DNA of 64,000 nt, taken from assembly GCA_944474755.1 (NCBI GenBank), contig OX104124.1:2542001-2606000 (forward strand), written 5' to 3'. Position 1 is the first letter of the stretch. Each line of letters begins with the position of its first letter. The DNA comes from Limnoperna fortunei. Its lineage: Eukaryota; Mollusca; Bivalvia; Mytilida; Modiolidae. Positions 1 through 10,140 of this stretch are shown in pieces. Made by a program: the position numbers and the translations under genes. The notes beneath the pieces are model-generated. The model searched no databases, had not been told where the DNA came from, and worked only from the letters and a program-made list of their open reading frames with translations.

Positions 1-28
1 TTTCATTTGTTTGAATGGTGTTTAACGC

Positions 29-259
29 CACTTTTAGTTATTTTACAGCTATATCGTGGAGTCCAGTCGTTATTGGGGAGAAAGCAGTAGAAGAAAAACC
101 ACGACCTACGGTAGGAAAATTAGCAGTACCGTTCAATTAAGATTGGAGTCCAGTACACCCTGTCCGCAGTAAGACTCGAGCCCGCAACCTCAGTGTTGGC
201 AGATCACGTGATCAATAGTAGATGACTTAATATCTTAACCACTAGGCCACCGAGTTCCC
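29..259 (-). repeat. tRNA-derived SINE, copy 1
   Basis: Read on the minus strand, this begins with a tRNA-like head (A-box-like GGTGGCC...GTGGTTAAG near 250; B-box-like GGGCTCGAGTC near 180). It continues into a shared body and ends in a tail containing AGCTGT near 46. The same head, body and tail recur about a dozen times in the window, on both strands, which marks it as a dispersed SINE. The A-box resembles class II (Ser/Leu) tRNAs. The copy is diverged and almost full length. Confidence 0.85.
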
Positions 260-1273
260 TATTGCCGTAGACGAATAGACGACAATAAAAAGACAATTAA
301 AGTGTTCCTAATGGTAGTTTTTATTTTTTCAAAGGCATGTTCAGCGGGGAAGATACATATAAAAAGTTTACGCAATAATAACAGGTTGACTAAGAACGGA
401 ATATATCAAAAAGTGAACATTAAAACTCTTAAACACCATTGAGTAGTTTAGCTTCAAATGAGTACAAACACAATCTACTTCTAATAAGAATGTTAAATGG
501 GTGCTGATTTGAACACAGAATTCGTAAAAAGGCATTTGAACTGATTGTTTATTTTTTTGTTTTTCATGAAGAAAATGAATAAACAAATTTATATAATGGT
601 CGCTCCTCCCCACCCCACCCCCCGAAAAAAACACCCACACACAAACACAATAAACAACATCAATCCATCAAACTTATGGAATTTAAATAATTCAGCTTTG
701 ATAGCTATTTGTACGATACAAAACTTCCATAAAAACAATCACAGATTTAAATCATAAATATGGATGCTTTCCAGACTTGACCTGATGTATACGGATTTAC
801 AGTTAAGCAGAGAATACGTACTTTATTGAAGTTTTTTATCTCAGTACTTTAAAGCTCGTGTAAGGTGTTCAACTTGTTATTGTCATTTTTTTTAAATTTT
901 TATTATTTCTATGTTACTATTATTCTACATTGTTCAATATTTCTGACAAGATTTATTTAATCTTAAAGAAAAATCATTTTTGTTCATATTAATTTGACGT
1001 AACCAGAGGTTTAGCGATTTACATACTGTGAAAAGTTTTCTAACTTACAAGCACATTTCTTATTTGGAAACAGGGTATTACGACTACAAACAATCAGACA
1101 ATCGGATATTTCAAGAACGGAAAAATATACTAATTATATGTATCATGCATATTTATGAACGCACTACAGATAAGTCACTCGTCGCATGATAATGAAGCTT
1201 ATTCTTCTCGGTTGTTGTTTTTAATATCGTATTTATCCAGTAATTGATTCTTATTATATTGCTTTTAATTTTA

Positions 1274-1405
1274 GGAATACTTCAAATTTCTGAACAGGTT
1301 AATATGGTTTGGGACTGTTAACGCCTAATAAACCGCTTATGAATGATGTAAACAGACCCAAACCATATTATATCGTATAACCTGTTCAGAAATTTGAAAT
1401 ATTCC
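1274..1405. repeat. Foldback (long hairpin) element
   Basis: GGAATACTTCAAATTTCTGA at 1274 is matched in inverted orientation by the sequence ending ATATTCC at 1405. The arms stay complementary for about 40 bases, with a nine-base insertion in the right arm, around a loop of roughly 40 bases. TTA lies directly on both sides and may be a target duplication. The paralogous block at 49 kb lacks it, so it probably moved in after the duplication. Confidence 0.75.
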
Positions 1406-1904
1406 TTATCATTTAATTTTAATTATAAATCTTAATAATTTTTATGGTAAAAACGTCGATGACGTCATAGAACTATTTGAATTTAATGGCGTAAGAATAG
1501 GTCATAGGTCACGCAAGTTATTTCTTATAATATGGGTCTCAATCTGAATTGACCAATCAGATTTCAGCTTACAGAGCAAATTAAATTATAACTACATAGT
1601 TTTGCACATCTTGTTTGTATTGACCATAAAAGGATGCACTTCTAGCATTTATAACTTAAGACCTATATTCTGACGTCACCTGTGTCTTTTTATTAACTCT
1701 AGTATCTTTTAGTTCACATTAATAGCATTTAAATTATTTTACCGTGATTTAATAAGGAAAAATACACTAAATAAAATGCCTTAAATTTGTCTATGTTGTT
1801 TTCCTATTTGCCATTGATAGGTTTTTCATACACTAATAAGAACACATAAATATGATTAAAGCAAATCTTCCAAACGCATGTTTTATTAGGAATGACGGAG
1901 AACC

Positions 1905-2010
1905 CGGTTTAAATTCCAGACCTTCGCATGAAAATTGCAAATCCATGTAAATTAAGGTTGACCCAAGCAGGGCGGTAAGACAAAAACTCGCCCTCAGTAT
2001 TGACACTCCT
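1905..2010 (-). repeat. Degenerate SINE fragment
   Basis: The stretch has the order of the SINE body (AATCC..GT..AATTAAG, then an AAGCAGGGCGGTAAGAC segment and CTCAGTATTGACA), with many substitutions and no tRNA-like head. It lies just before the better preserved copy at 2036. Confidence 0.5.
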
Positions 2011-2035
2011 GGAATGAATAGTTTGTTTGTTTTTT

Positions 2036-2252
2036 CAGCTATATTATGGCATCCGGTTTTAATTGGGAAAGGAAGCCGGACTACCGGAAAAACCCCTTAC
2101 CTGCGATAGGAAAAACTGGCAATCCTGTTCAATTAAAATTGGAGTCCAGTACACCCTGCCTGCAGTAAGAATTAAACCCGCAATCTCAGTGTTGACAGAC
2201 CACGCGATCAATAGCAGACTAACTACCTTAACCATTCGGCCACCGAGCCCCC
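2036..2252 (-). repeat. tRNA-derived SINE, copy 2
   Basis: A nearly full-length SINE on the minus strand, with its head at about 2250 and its CAGCT tail boundary at 2036. It occupies the same place in this duplicated block as the SINE at 50560-50784, so both descend from one insertion. The open frame 2063-2269 simply runs through the SINE. Confidence 0.85.
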
Positions 2253-2820
2253 AGAATAAAAACCTGTAGTATATTACTAACTACATGTACAATACCACTA
2301 ATCCACTGCCTCCTGCCATGTTAAAAATATCGTTTAAGCATTATATTTGGAATTATTTTTAATTACAGTTCTTACGTGTTGCCTCTACCTCTTATCACAA
2401 TATTGATAATGATATATTATAACATCTAGCACACAACGCATATTTTAACGAACTGAACAGTCAAAATATAAGAAGGGTTAAATTAATAAAACCTTTACGT
2501 ATAATTATAATTAAAGATCGGAAGTTACTAATCAAAACTATTAGTTCCTGACAAATGTGCATTGACCAGGGATTTTTTGTCATTTGAAAGATTTCTTGTA
2601 TTGAGAAATGCATATTGCTGCAACCATTTTAAAGGATAAAGGTGCAATTAACAGGATAGATAAAACATTGTAAATGATAAATGATCATGTGAAAAATTAA
2701 ATACCCCATATCAATGGCTAAAATGTTACCTTTCGATTTGTGCGAGTTTTATTACCGGGTATTTGTCGTAGAAGAGAATATAAAGAGAGAGAGAGAGCCG
2801 ATATAAATTAATCAATCAAT

Positions 2821-3305
2821 CTAATCAAGACTCATCAGTGGCGCTCAACCCAAACAATATGTAAAAATCCAAATGATTAAGATGTTGTAGAGCTTTTATC
2901 ACCAAAATTCCAAAACGTTATATCCAATCCGGCTAAGGCTATCTATACCTTGAAATAGAAAAAACCTAAGAATTAAAATATTTTGTAAAATTTCTAGTCA
3001 GGAAATTTAGACAATGACTTTATCACTGTTAGAATCAATGATTTTCATGTCAGCACCGAAGTGTTACTACTGGGCTGGTGATACCCTCGGGGACTAACAG
3101 TCCACCAGCAGAGGCATCGACCCAGTGGTTGGAAATAAAATGTCGTCAAAAATACCAAGGTTAATAAAAATTTTCTTCGCCAGACGCGCGTTTCGTCTAA
3201 TCAAGACTCATCAGTGGCGCTCAAACCTAAACAATATGTAAAAATCCAAATAAATGAGATATTGTAGAGCTTTTATCACCAAAATTCGTCAAAACATAGT
3301 GCCTG
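2821..3305 (-). repeat. Retrozyme-like / Penelope-type tandem repeat carrying hammerhead motifs
   Basis: On the minus strand, the segment with CTGATGAG, a short stem II and GACGAAAC appears complete near 3177-3214 and truncated near 2829-2837. The two CTGATGA cores lie 376 bases apart, as head-to-tail units. Between them is an imperfect hairpin (CTGCTGGTGGACTGTTAGTC near 3105) that is also found in the 50 kb copy. Tandem units of a few hundred bases carrying a hammerhead are the hallmark of animal retrozymes and of Penelope pseudo-LTRs. The paralogous block at 51.4 kb has no such insertion at the equivalent place, so this copy arrived later. Confidence 0.75.
3177..3214 (-). ncRNA. Hammerhead ribozyme-like motif
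   Basis: Read on the minus strand, the order is CTGATGAG, stem II of GTC/GAC with a seven-base loop, then the GAAA core. A short stem III follows, with ACGC pairing GCG and a seven-base loop. These are the conserved hammerhead positions. The base that should pair with the A after GAA (U16.1) is A here, so cleavage by this exact copy is doubtful. The same change is present in the copy at 50307. Confidence 0.6.
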
Positions 3306-3382
3306 CTTACAGACAGAACGCAAGCAGCACATGACATAATATAAAATAAAATAAAAGATAATATGCATCATCAGAAGTTAAT

Positions 3383-4582
3383 TACTGTGGTTTCATTCAT
3401 TTATTTATTTTCGTGGGTATCAATTTTCGTGGTTGGAGGAAAAAAGACATTTCGTGGGATTCTTAAATTCGTTGTTCGCGAGATAAAAAAAATTCCAAAA
3501 ATGAAAAATGAGGGAATTGCTAACAAATTGTCGGTATTCATATTGTGTTAGTCTGTACATTTTCCAATACATCATTTTAAAGATATAATCGCTCTCGAGA
3601 GTACATGACAATTTTAATGCTGATCACAGGATTTCATAGAAATTTACGGTACTTCTATTGAAAAGCGGCGAACATTAAAACGAAATGGGACGGTTTAATA
3701 AAGACGATGCAAAAACGAAGCCCGTTTTTTGTTGTGGCGTGGTGCAAAGCTCACACTGAACATAAATTTATGAAAGGGGTTGCGTTTTTTTCCAGTTTTA
3801 TGTCGTTCGTAAACACAAATTTAAAAGACTGTTCGTTGAGTAAAGTGCCTTAAAAAAATTACGCGATACCATATATCACGCGATAGTGTACATCTAGAGA
3901 CCTATCTTGAAAACGGCGTAATGGCTGTTTTGTTTTCAAAGGAACATTAAGTAACAGATTTTGTTTTGTATCCGTAAGCATAATTAACACAATTAATAAA
4001 CATGTCACTTTATTCAAACCAATCTAAGTAAACAGTTCATTGTAAATTCGTCGTACATTCCTTGGGGCAAAGATTAAGTTTGTTTGTTTTACATTAAAAT
4101 TGCTGATATAATTAGTGGTTTTGAAAGATGGAAATCAGTATAAAAGGTGTAAAAGGTAAATTGCTTTATTGATCTTTATTTCAATTAAGATAGTTACTTT
4201 AATATTTGTGTATACATCAACACTTTACAACGAAAAGGCACAACAGGAAGTACGTTCATTACTGACGGGATTAGGCAATTAAAAATAACAACGATGTTTA
4301 TTTAATCAATTTTATTTCTTTTTAGTGTCATAAACACACTAAAGTTGTTCATAATGCAAAATTGTCATTATCTATTGAAAACATATCAATCTCACGATGC
4401 ATCCTGAACATCAGTCGTCATTATCCATGTAAACTAATGTCCCATAGCAGTTTCTCAACTCACCTTACCTTTATTATAGATTTCTTGAGATCATTATTCG
4501 TTGAATTCTTAATTTCGTGGTTTGTCCCCACCCACGAAAACGACGAAAATTGGTACCCCACGAATAAAAATGAAACCACAGT
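3383..4582. mobile_element. Non-autonomous DNA transposon (MITE-like, 1.2 kb)
   Basis: The left end TACTGTGGTTTCATT at 3383 is matched in inverted orientation by AATGAAACCACAGT ending at 4582. Diverged subterminal similarity continues inward (TTTTCGTGGG / CCCACGAAAA). The eight bases AAGTTAAT lie immediately outside both ends (3375-3382 and 4583-4590), a perfect target-site duplication. No transposase frame is visible inside; the open frames at 3363 and 4362 just cross the ends. Superfamily is not assigned with confidence; an eight-base duplication is compatible with hAT. Confidence 0.8.
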
Positions 4583-4590
4583 AAGTTAAT

Positions 4591-5394
4591 ATTTTCTGAT
4601 AAAATTTAACATTTTTTACAATTGTTAATTCATAAAAAAGGAGGCTCTCAAGGTCTAATTGTATTGTTTGCATAATGTAATTAGACGCTTTGATTGTTCA
4701 CATATTTGAATACAAATCTTATTTTTAATAAACAGATATCACTAATTAAATGACGCGAAAAATCAACACTAAAAACCTATTAAATACATTGAACAACGTT
4801 TTATTTATATCATAAATAAAACATTTTACATTGTATAAAAACACTTTATATACAGTATATTTAAATTAAAGACATATCTTTGTTGATATTATTATGAATT
4901 ATTGATAATTGATTTTAGGACATTGCGAACAACCAACAGAATGTGGATATTAATAACGGTAATTAGAATTATAATTTCTTATTAAAGTTCAGTGGACGAT
5001 TAGTGTAACCATACTTTACCTTTCTACAAGGATATAAACTACCACAATTAGAATAAAGCCAATATGTCAAGTACTAATAAAATGTATTCTTAAAGTTTTA
5101 TCAACTTTTTTCAACTAAATTCATAAGTAGTCCTTTAGATGTTAAAACTTAATTGTCTCAAGATTTCATTATTACTAAAGATGTGAAGCAAAACGCTATT
5201 AGGCTGACTGGAGACAAAACATATATATATTAGGTTCTAACATTTGTTTTGTAATTCAAAATTTAATCCAAAATTTGATCTATAAAATAAAAATTTCTAA
5301 AGTTCGAAATCATCTATTGTCAAAATGTACTAATCCATCACATGGTTATTGTTATGACATTTAAATAAAATGTTTGCTTGAGTTTATTTGATTT
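4591..5394. other. Unassigned AT-rich intergenic sequence
   Basis: No convincing gene, RNA or element end is visible. The sequence is very AT-rich and all open frames are short and of chance composition. Confidence 0.5.
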
Positions 5395-5566
5395 TTAATG
5401 GCGTTAAACGCCCCTTTCTGCATCTTTTCAGCTATATTATAGCGTCCAGTTTATATTGGAGAGAGTGCACACTGGGCAGTGAGACTCGAACCTGTAATCT
5501 CAGTATTGACAGACCATGTGATCAATAGTAGACGAACTACCTAAAACACTTGGCCACTGAGTCCCC
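5395..5566 (-). repeat. tRNA-derived SINE, internally deleted copy
   Basis: Minus strand. The tRNA-like head (GGACTCAGTGGCCAAGTG near 5560) and the tail (TATAGCTGAAAAG near 5425) are both present, but the middle of the body, with the AAAACTGGCAAT segment, is missing. Confidence 0.8.
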
Positions 5567-5639
5567 TTGTTTGCTTGAGAGATATTTTACTGATTTTTTA
5601 AAGTCTTTTCATCAAGCCTATCGTTTCACATACTTAAAA

Positions 5640-6850
5640 ATACAAAATTAAATGTTCATCATTTGATTTCCTTCGGTATCGGTACAAACAATCGTAACAA
5701 TGACTTGTAATGAATATCAGTTTAGACACAGAAGCTGTGTCACGATTGATTCCGCGACAAAAAAAATAAGATATTGGTAGACTGCATGGCGGGTTTTAAG
5801 CTAGAGATTATGCCCTCTACGTCTTTCAACACAGACCTTCCTGCTTTTCCATTTCTGTCATAAATAGCGAAATAATTATAAGCCTCTGTTTCATTGTTAG
5901 AATAAATATAAATGTGTGATAATAGCTTTGGTTAAAAAATAAGATTCTTGCAAGCAATGTCATAGAATTAGACAAAGTCAGGTGTGGTTTAACAAACCAA
6001 TACATTTTAAAAAGTTGTGTGTGCAGAGTGTAAGTCTGTCTTTTGATTCATCCTGCCTGGTTAAACATTATATAGAAATACAACACCATTCCGGAAGCTA
6101 CACTCAGTTTTCTGAATAATTATAAAAGCAAAATAAATGTAAATGCATCTGTCAAATCTTTTGTGCTCCATTGTTTCGTTCTTATATAAATCGTATTTGG
6201 TTTGTTCGTGAGTTTTCGCAATATGATTAGCTAAAACCTATCGATCGTCCAATTTCCACGACACAATATGAACATTGGTTTTCAAAACGTTTTACAAATG
6301 ACTAATTCATCAAACCTGATATAATGTATACACGATAAACGAGTGCTTACCGACGCTTGTGGTGTTTGTATAAGCGTTTGTTTGGCATTCTGCCTTATGG
6401 GAACGTTCCACGAGCTCAATTTCTTTGATCGTATAAATCTCAAGCAGCACCATCATTGTGAATATTCTGTAGATCGTCAATTGTAATTGTTTGCCTCTAT
6501 TTGTAGTAATTTCTACTATGAAAATGAAAAAGCCCTTTAATTAATCCAGCATATGACCTAATAGTTCAACTTAAAACGTTTAACTCTCGGCTTCTATTTA
6601 CTGAGAACTTAATCTTTAAAATATAAAACATCAACCATAAAGGTTTTAATTTATGTTTCAAAATTCCAAAACCATGCCTTTGTCTTTCTAATAATCGCGA
6701 AGAACACAGAAATGAGATTGGGTGAAGTATAATATAGAAAGTCTTCATTTTCAAACTACAATGTTTTAACAAATTCGTAACTCAAAATGAAATTGATAAA
6801 GATAATTGAATTATTGAATGAACGTATTTATTAATTTGTTGTGTGTTTTA
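5640..6850 (+). repeat. Paralogue of the last VLIG intron
   Basis: Blocks here match 29100-29993, the intron before the GTPase exon, in order: the AGAAGCTGTGTCACGATTGA region near 5730 against 29150, TTTTCCATTTCTG near 5847, and CAGCACCATCATTGTGAATA near 6445 against 29790. The acceptor-like TGTGTTTTAG at 6841-6850 sits where the real exon begins at 29994. This upstream intron was therefore duplicated with the GTPase exon. No copy of the HEPN or middle exons is found nearby. Confidence 0.7.
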
Positions 6851-9380
6851 GAAACAGCGATTATAAAGGAGGCAAATAATGTAGAATATTATCCAAATAA
6901 AATGCAGTTAAGCGATGTCATGAAAATTAAACCTAAATCCAAACCTATTTTAAGTGAATTAGTGTTTTTTTTAAGAATTTGATAATGGCAATTTTACCTG
7001 TCGTGACAAACTTTTACAAGATTACATTGAACAGATTAAACGAGCCTCAATAGAGGATTCCCAACATATTCAAAAACCAGAATAAAACAACTTATCAGGA
7101 GCTTTAGATGATTTATTTGGCGATGAAGATTGTAATACAGCTGATGAAATTGTCATTAATCCTTTAGACCTTACTTTGACCGTTTTTCTTTGTTCTTCTC
7201 CTTTCCTTAAGACAATAATTACTACAAAATTATGTGTCTGTCAGCTGGCTATTCCATTTGTATATCCCATTTTAAAATCGGAATGCTTATCGGTGTCTTA
7301 TTGGCCTTGCGCTGGGTTATTATGGAAACCAAAACTGATCAAAAACCTGTTCAAAACATGTCTGTAGACTGTCCATGTCAAATAGTTTCATGTGTCAGGC
7401 TTGGTCTGCCGTCGGTATCGAAATCTAAATTAATTAATGAAGTCCTTAATGATCAATATCATGACACATTTTTTAATAAGGACTGTTCATTGGGTACATC
7501 AAACAGATCCACATTTGACGGATTATTATAGGCTGCTTGGTATAGTCCGTCAGGAAAATCAAAACTCATGAACAGTTTAACCTTATTCCTGAATTTAAGA
7601 GGAGACAGTTTACATAACGGTGAACAGCTTCAATTTTTGTCCAAGCTGTCAACGGTGGTTATAGTGTTTCTTCGTATGGGCTTGTTAGAAAACATAGAAA
7701 TTCAAGAACAACTTATTTCTTTATACGAATGTAAATGTAGTGTTTTACTGGCAATCGATGCAAATTCATATAGTCAGATTGAAGTGAGAGAAAAGCTTAA
7801 GATATTTCTAGAAAAAAGAAGCCAACAAGCGTAACAAACGAAGTTCAGCATTTTGAGAGTAGATGGGACAATGAGAAGTATTTCAACTATAAAAGATAAA
7901 ATGAGGAAAGCGGTTTGTGAACTAGCAAAGAATGCTGTTTTTTTTGTCCTTATCGATTCGGCTAGTATAACTACATACAGGTTAGATGAAGACGACGATT
8001 TATACAGAACAGTAAAGCATACAGTTAAATCAATCATGGATTTAATTCCAGATAAGTGTCTGAATTCAAAAGAGCAAATCCTGCCGTTACAAGTCAAACT
8101 GTGGCAGTCCTACAGCAACAAGTTAAAATCAATAAATAAGTCATCCCAATATAAAACATTTCACGAATGCAGACCGCAAGAAACAAGCTGAAATATGTAA
8201 CAAACTTTCACCTTTTATGAATAAATACTTAGATGTTCTCTTTAATAGTTTAAAATCAGACAACGAATTCCAGTTATTAGTGTTATGGACAAAAATTGTC
8301 CTTGATGAAAGATCCCGTAATGTTTTACTTGACTTGCTGTCCAAGTTCCAGATTGGCAAGCTCTAAAAGCTGCACGAGACAACAAAGAAACTAACTCCAT
8401 ACAGATGCTGCAAAATGAGCTCGCCAAAACCGAATATAACTTAGCTGAAGCATCTTTTGGATTTGAACATCTTTGCAGAGAAATTGGTCAGATGTTTGAA
8501 GCTTTAAGTGTCTTTGAATCATCCCCAGGCCAAATACAAGACTTTACCAACAAATTGCTTGATATTGCAGTTAAATTGTTGCTGATTGGACAACCATTTG
8601 AGATTATGAACGGGGATGCGGCCAATGTTCCTATATTATGGGTCAAAACAGTTCTGTCACGTTTAAAAGGTGTTTTAGGAGATAAAAGATTACTAGCATT
8701 ATCGGTTCTTGGGATTAATAGTTCAGGAAAATCAACCTTACTTAACACAATGTTCGGTCAAAAGTTTGCTGTTAGCGCAGGACGATGCACGAGAGTGGTA
8801 TTTATGCAGCTTGTTCCGGTAGCCGACAAGGTGCTTCAATTTGATTATGTTCTAGTAATAGACACAGAAGGACTAAGAGCACCAGAGCTTGCACAACAAA
8901 AGCATAGTCAATGGCAACTTTTGTTATTGGTTTTGGAGATATCACAATAGTAAACATAAAAGGTGAAAATACTGCTGAGCTAAAGGATGTTCTTCAAATT
9001 TCTGTCCATGCTTTTCTACGGCTGACGTTAGCAAATAAGCGATTAAATATGAAGCAAAGCTGTATTTTTATAAATCAGAATGTACCTGCTACAGATGCAA
9101 ACGATAAAATGATGAAAGGCAGACAAAAATTTGTCGAAATTCTTGATGAAATGACAAAAGAAGCAGCAGATCATGAAAATATTGCTGATATTCAGTCATT
9201 AAATTTAACAGTGAACAGAATGTCTGGTATTTTTCCGATCTTCCGCGAGGTGATCCACCAATGGCCCCAGTAAATCCAGGATACAGCGAAAACGTTTCAA
9301 GTGTCAAGGAGGCATTACTGCTTCAACTAACAGCAAAAAGAACGACTTTCTTGACAATTAGTCACACAATAAGGCCAAAA
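6851..9380 (+). pseudogene. VLIG-type GTPase pseudogene, main part
   Basis: This stretch is a decayed paralogue of the exon at 29994-33904, with nucleotide identity clear over most of its length. It is broken by in-frame stops (for example near 7084, 7529 and 7833), frameshifts and a deletion near 8160. The first part of the exon is missing. The best preserved part, 8405-9273, carries the GTPase core: a P-loop reading GINSSGKST near 8712 and a G3 motif DTEG near 8863. The DTEG aspartate is present here although the intact gene has lost it. Homology stops near 9380, so the helical second half is absent. It cannot encode a full protein. Confidence 0.9.
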
Positions 9381-9876
9381 TAATTCATTGTGCGTTTCCG
9401 GTTTCCCGTTCATTTCCGTGTACGATTATAAATATTTTTATCTTTCGTCTTAAAAATGTTTGTAACCAACGGAAAACGGAAGATATTAAGCGTCTTTAAA
9501 CACAGATTTTAAAGCATGGCGTGCCGACAGCCAAGTAATGTTATTGCAATTCGGATTGCAAAATGCGACCACGTACACGAACCTAAAAGTATTCATGATA
9601 TCGCTTCTCGATCACTTAGACATGATGAACGTTTTTAAGAACATCATGACACCTCTTCCGCCGACGGGTTTGATGAAAAGCAGTATGAAGTTGACATTTT
9701 TAGCCCCACGACAAATAGACCAAAAATCCGAGTCTTTAAAGTTGAGAGAACACGTTGCATGAAAAATGTATTATTTGCCATTTTTTAATATCTGTGATAA
9801 TTGGTCCCTTCCCGTAATAATATTAAACTTTGAATTTGAATGTTTCAACGCCACAACATTTTGAAAACAAAATAAA
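9381..9876. other. Unidentified insert between the two parts of the VLIG pseudogene
   Basis: This segment replaces about 1.2 kb of helical-domain coding sequence found in the paralogue. It has no similarity to the VLIG gene. A 74-codon open frame (9538-9762, plus strand) and an overlapping frame starting near 9517 are visible, but I do not recognise either. Clear element ends are not visible. Confidence 0.4.
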
Positions 9877-10140
9877 ATGTTTTTACAAAATAAATTTTAC
9901 CATTTGGTAACTACCGACTTATCATTCCTGAATGCAAGAGGGAAACACGGAGAATACCAAAATTACAAACAATATTTCCCGGAATTGGATATCCCTCCGA
10001 ACTCGGAAGTTTCAAAGTACTGGATGTGGCTAATGAACAAATATAAAACTGAACTTGCAGAAATGTATAACTCTAAGCTACCCAATATACCAGACTATTG
10101 GAATACAATTTCACTCAAACAAGTTACCGAAAGTCTTTAA
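9877..10140 (+). pseudogene. VLIG-type GTPase pseudogene, C-terminal fragment
   Basis: An open stretch of 87 codons encodes what looks like the conserved end of VLIG-type proteins: a tyrosine-rich segment (NYKQYFPELDIPP), then SKYWMWLMNKYKTELAEMY and IPDYWNTISL. It ends naturally in TAA. The corresponding tail in the intact-looking gene is decayed and lies beyond that gene's stop (about 34460-34735). This fragment therefore preserves the ancestral C-terminus. The ATG at 9877 is a chance start; it was originally the interior of a large exon. Confidence 0.8.

Larger units (their letters stand above)
299..2815. repeat. Duplicated block, copy 1 (paralogue of 49252-51430)
   Basis: From AAGTGTTCCT near 300 through the GA-rich stretch near 2790, this block matches 49252-51430 in the same order and orientation, and 13560-14240 in part. 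The SINE at 2036 is shared with the SINE at 50560, so it predates the duplication. About 800 bases around 1210-2030, which include a foldback element, are absent from the 49 kb copy. The copies differ at many positions, so this is an old duplication or a long repeat family. Short open frames here, such as 368-640, are not conserved as proteins and appear to be chance. Confidence 0.7.

Noticed and set aside
368..640. Minus-strand 90-codon frame, related to 49321-49629
   Set aside because: Both frames come from the same duplicated non-coding block. They differ by indels and lack start or splice context, so the likeness is DNA-level.
7774..8097. Minus-strand frames opposite the VLIG pseudogene and VLIG gene (also 31039-31560, 33511-33855)
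   Set aside because: Antisense shadows of the GTPase exon; no independent evidence.
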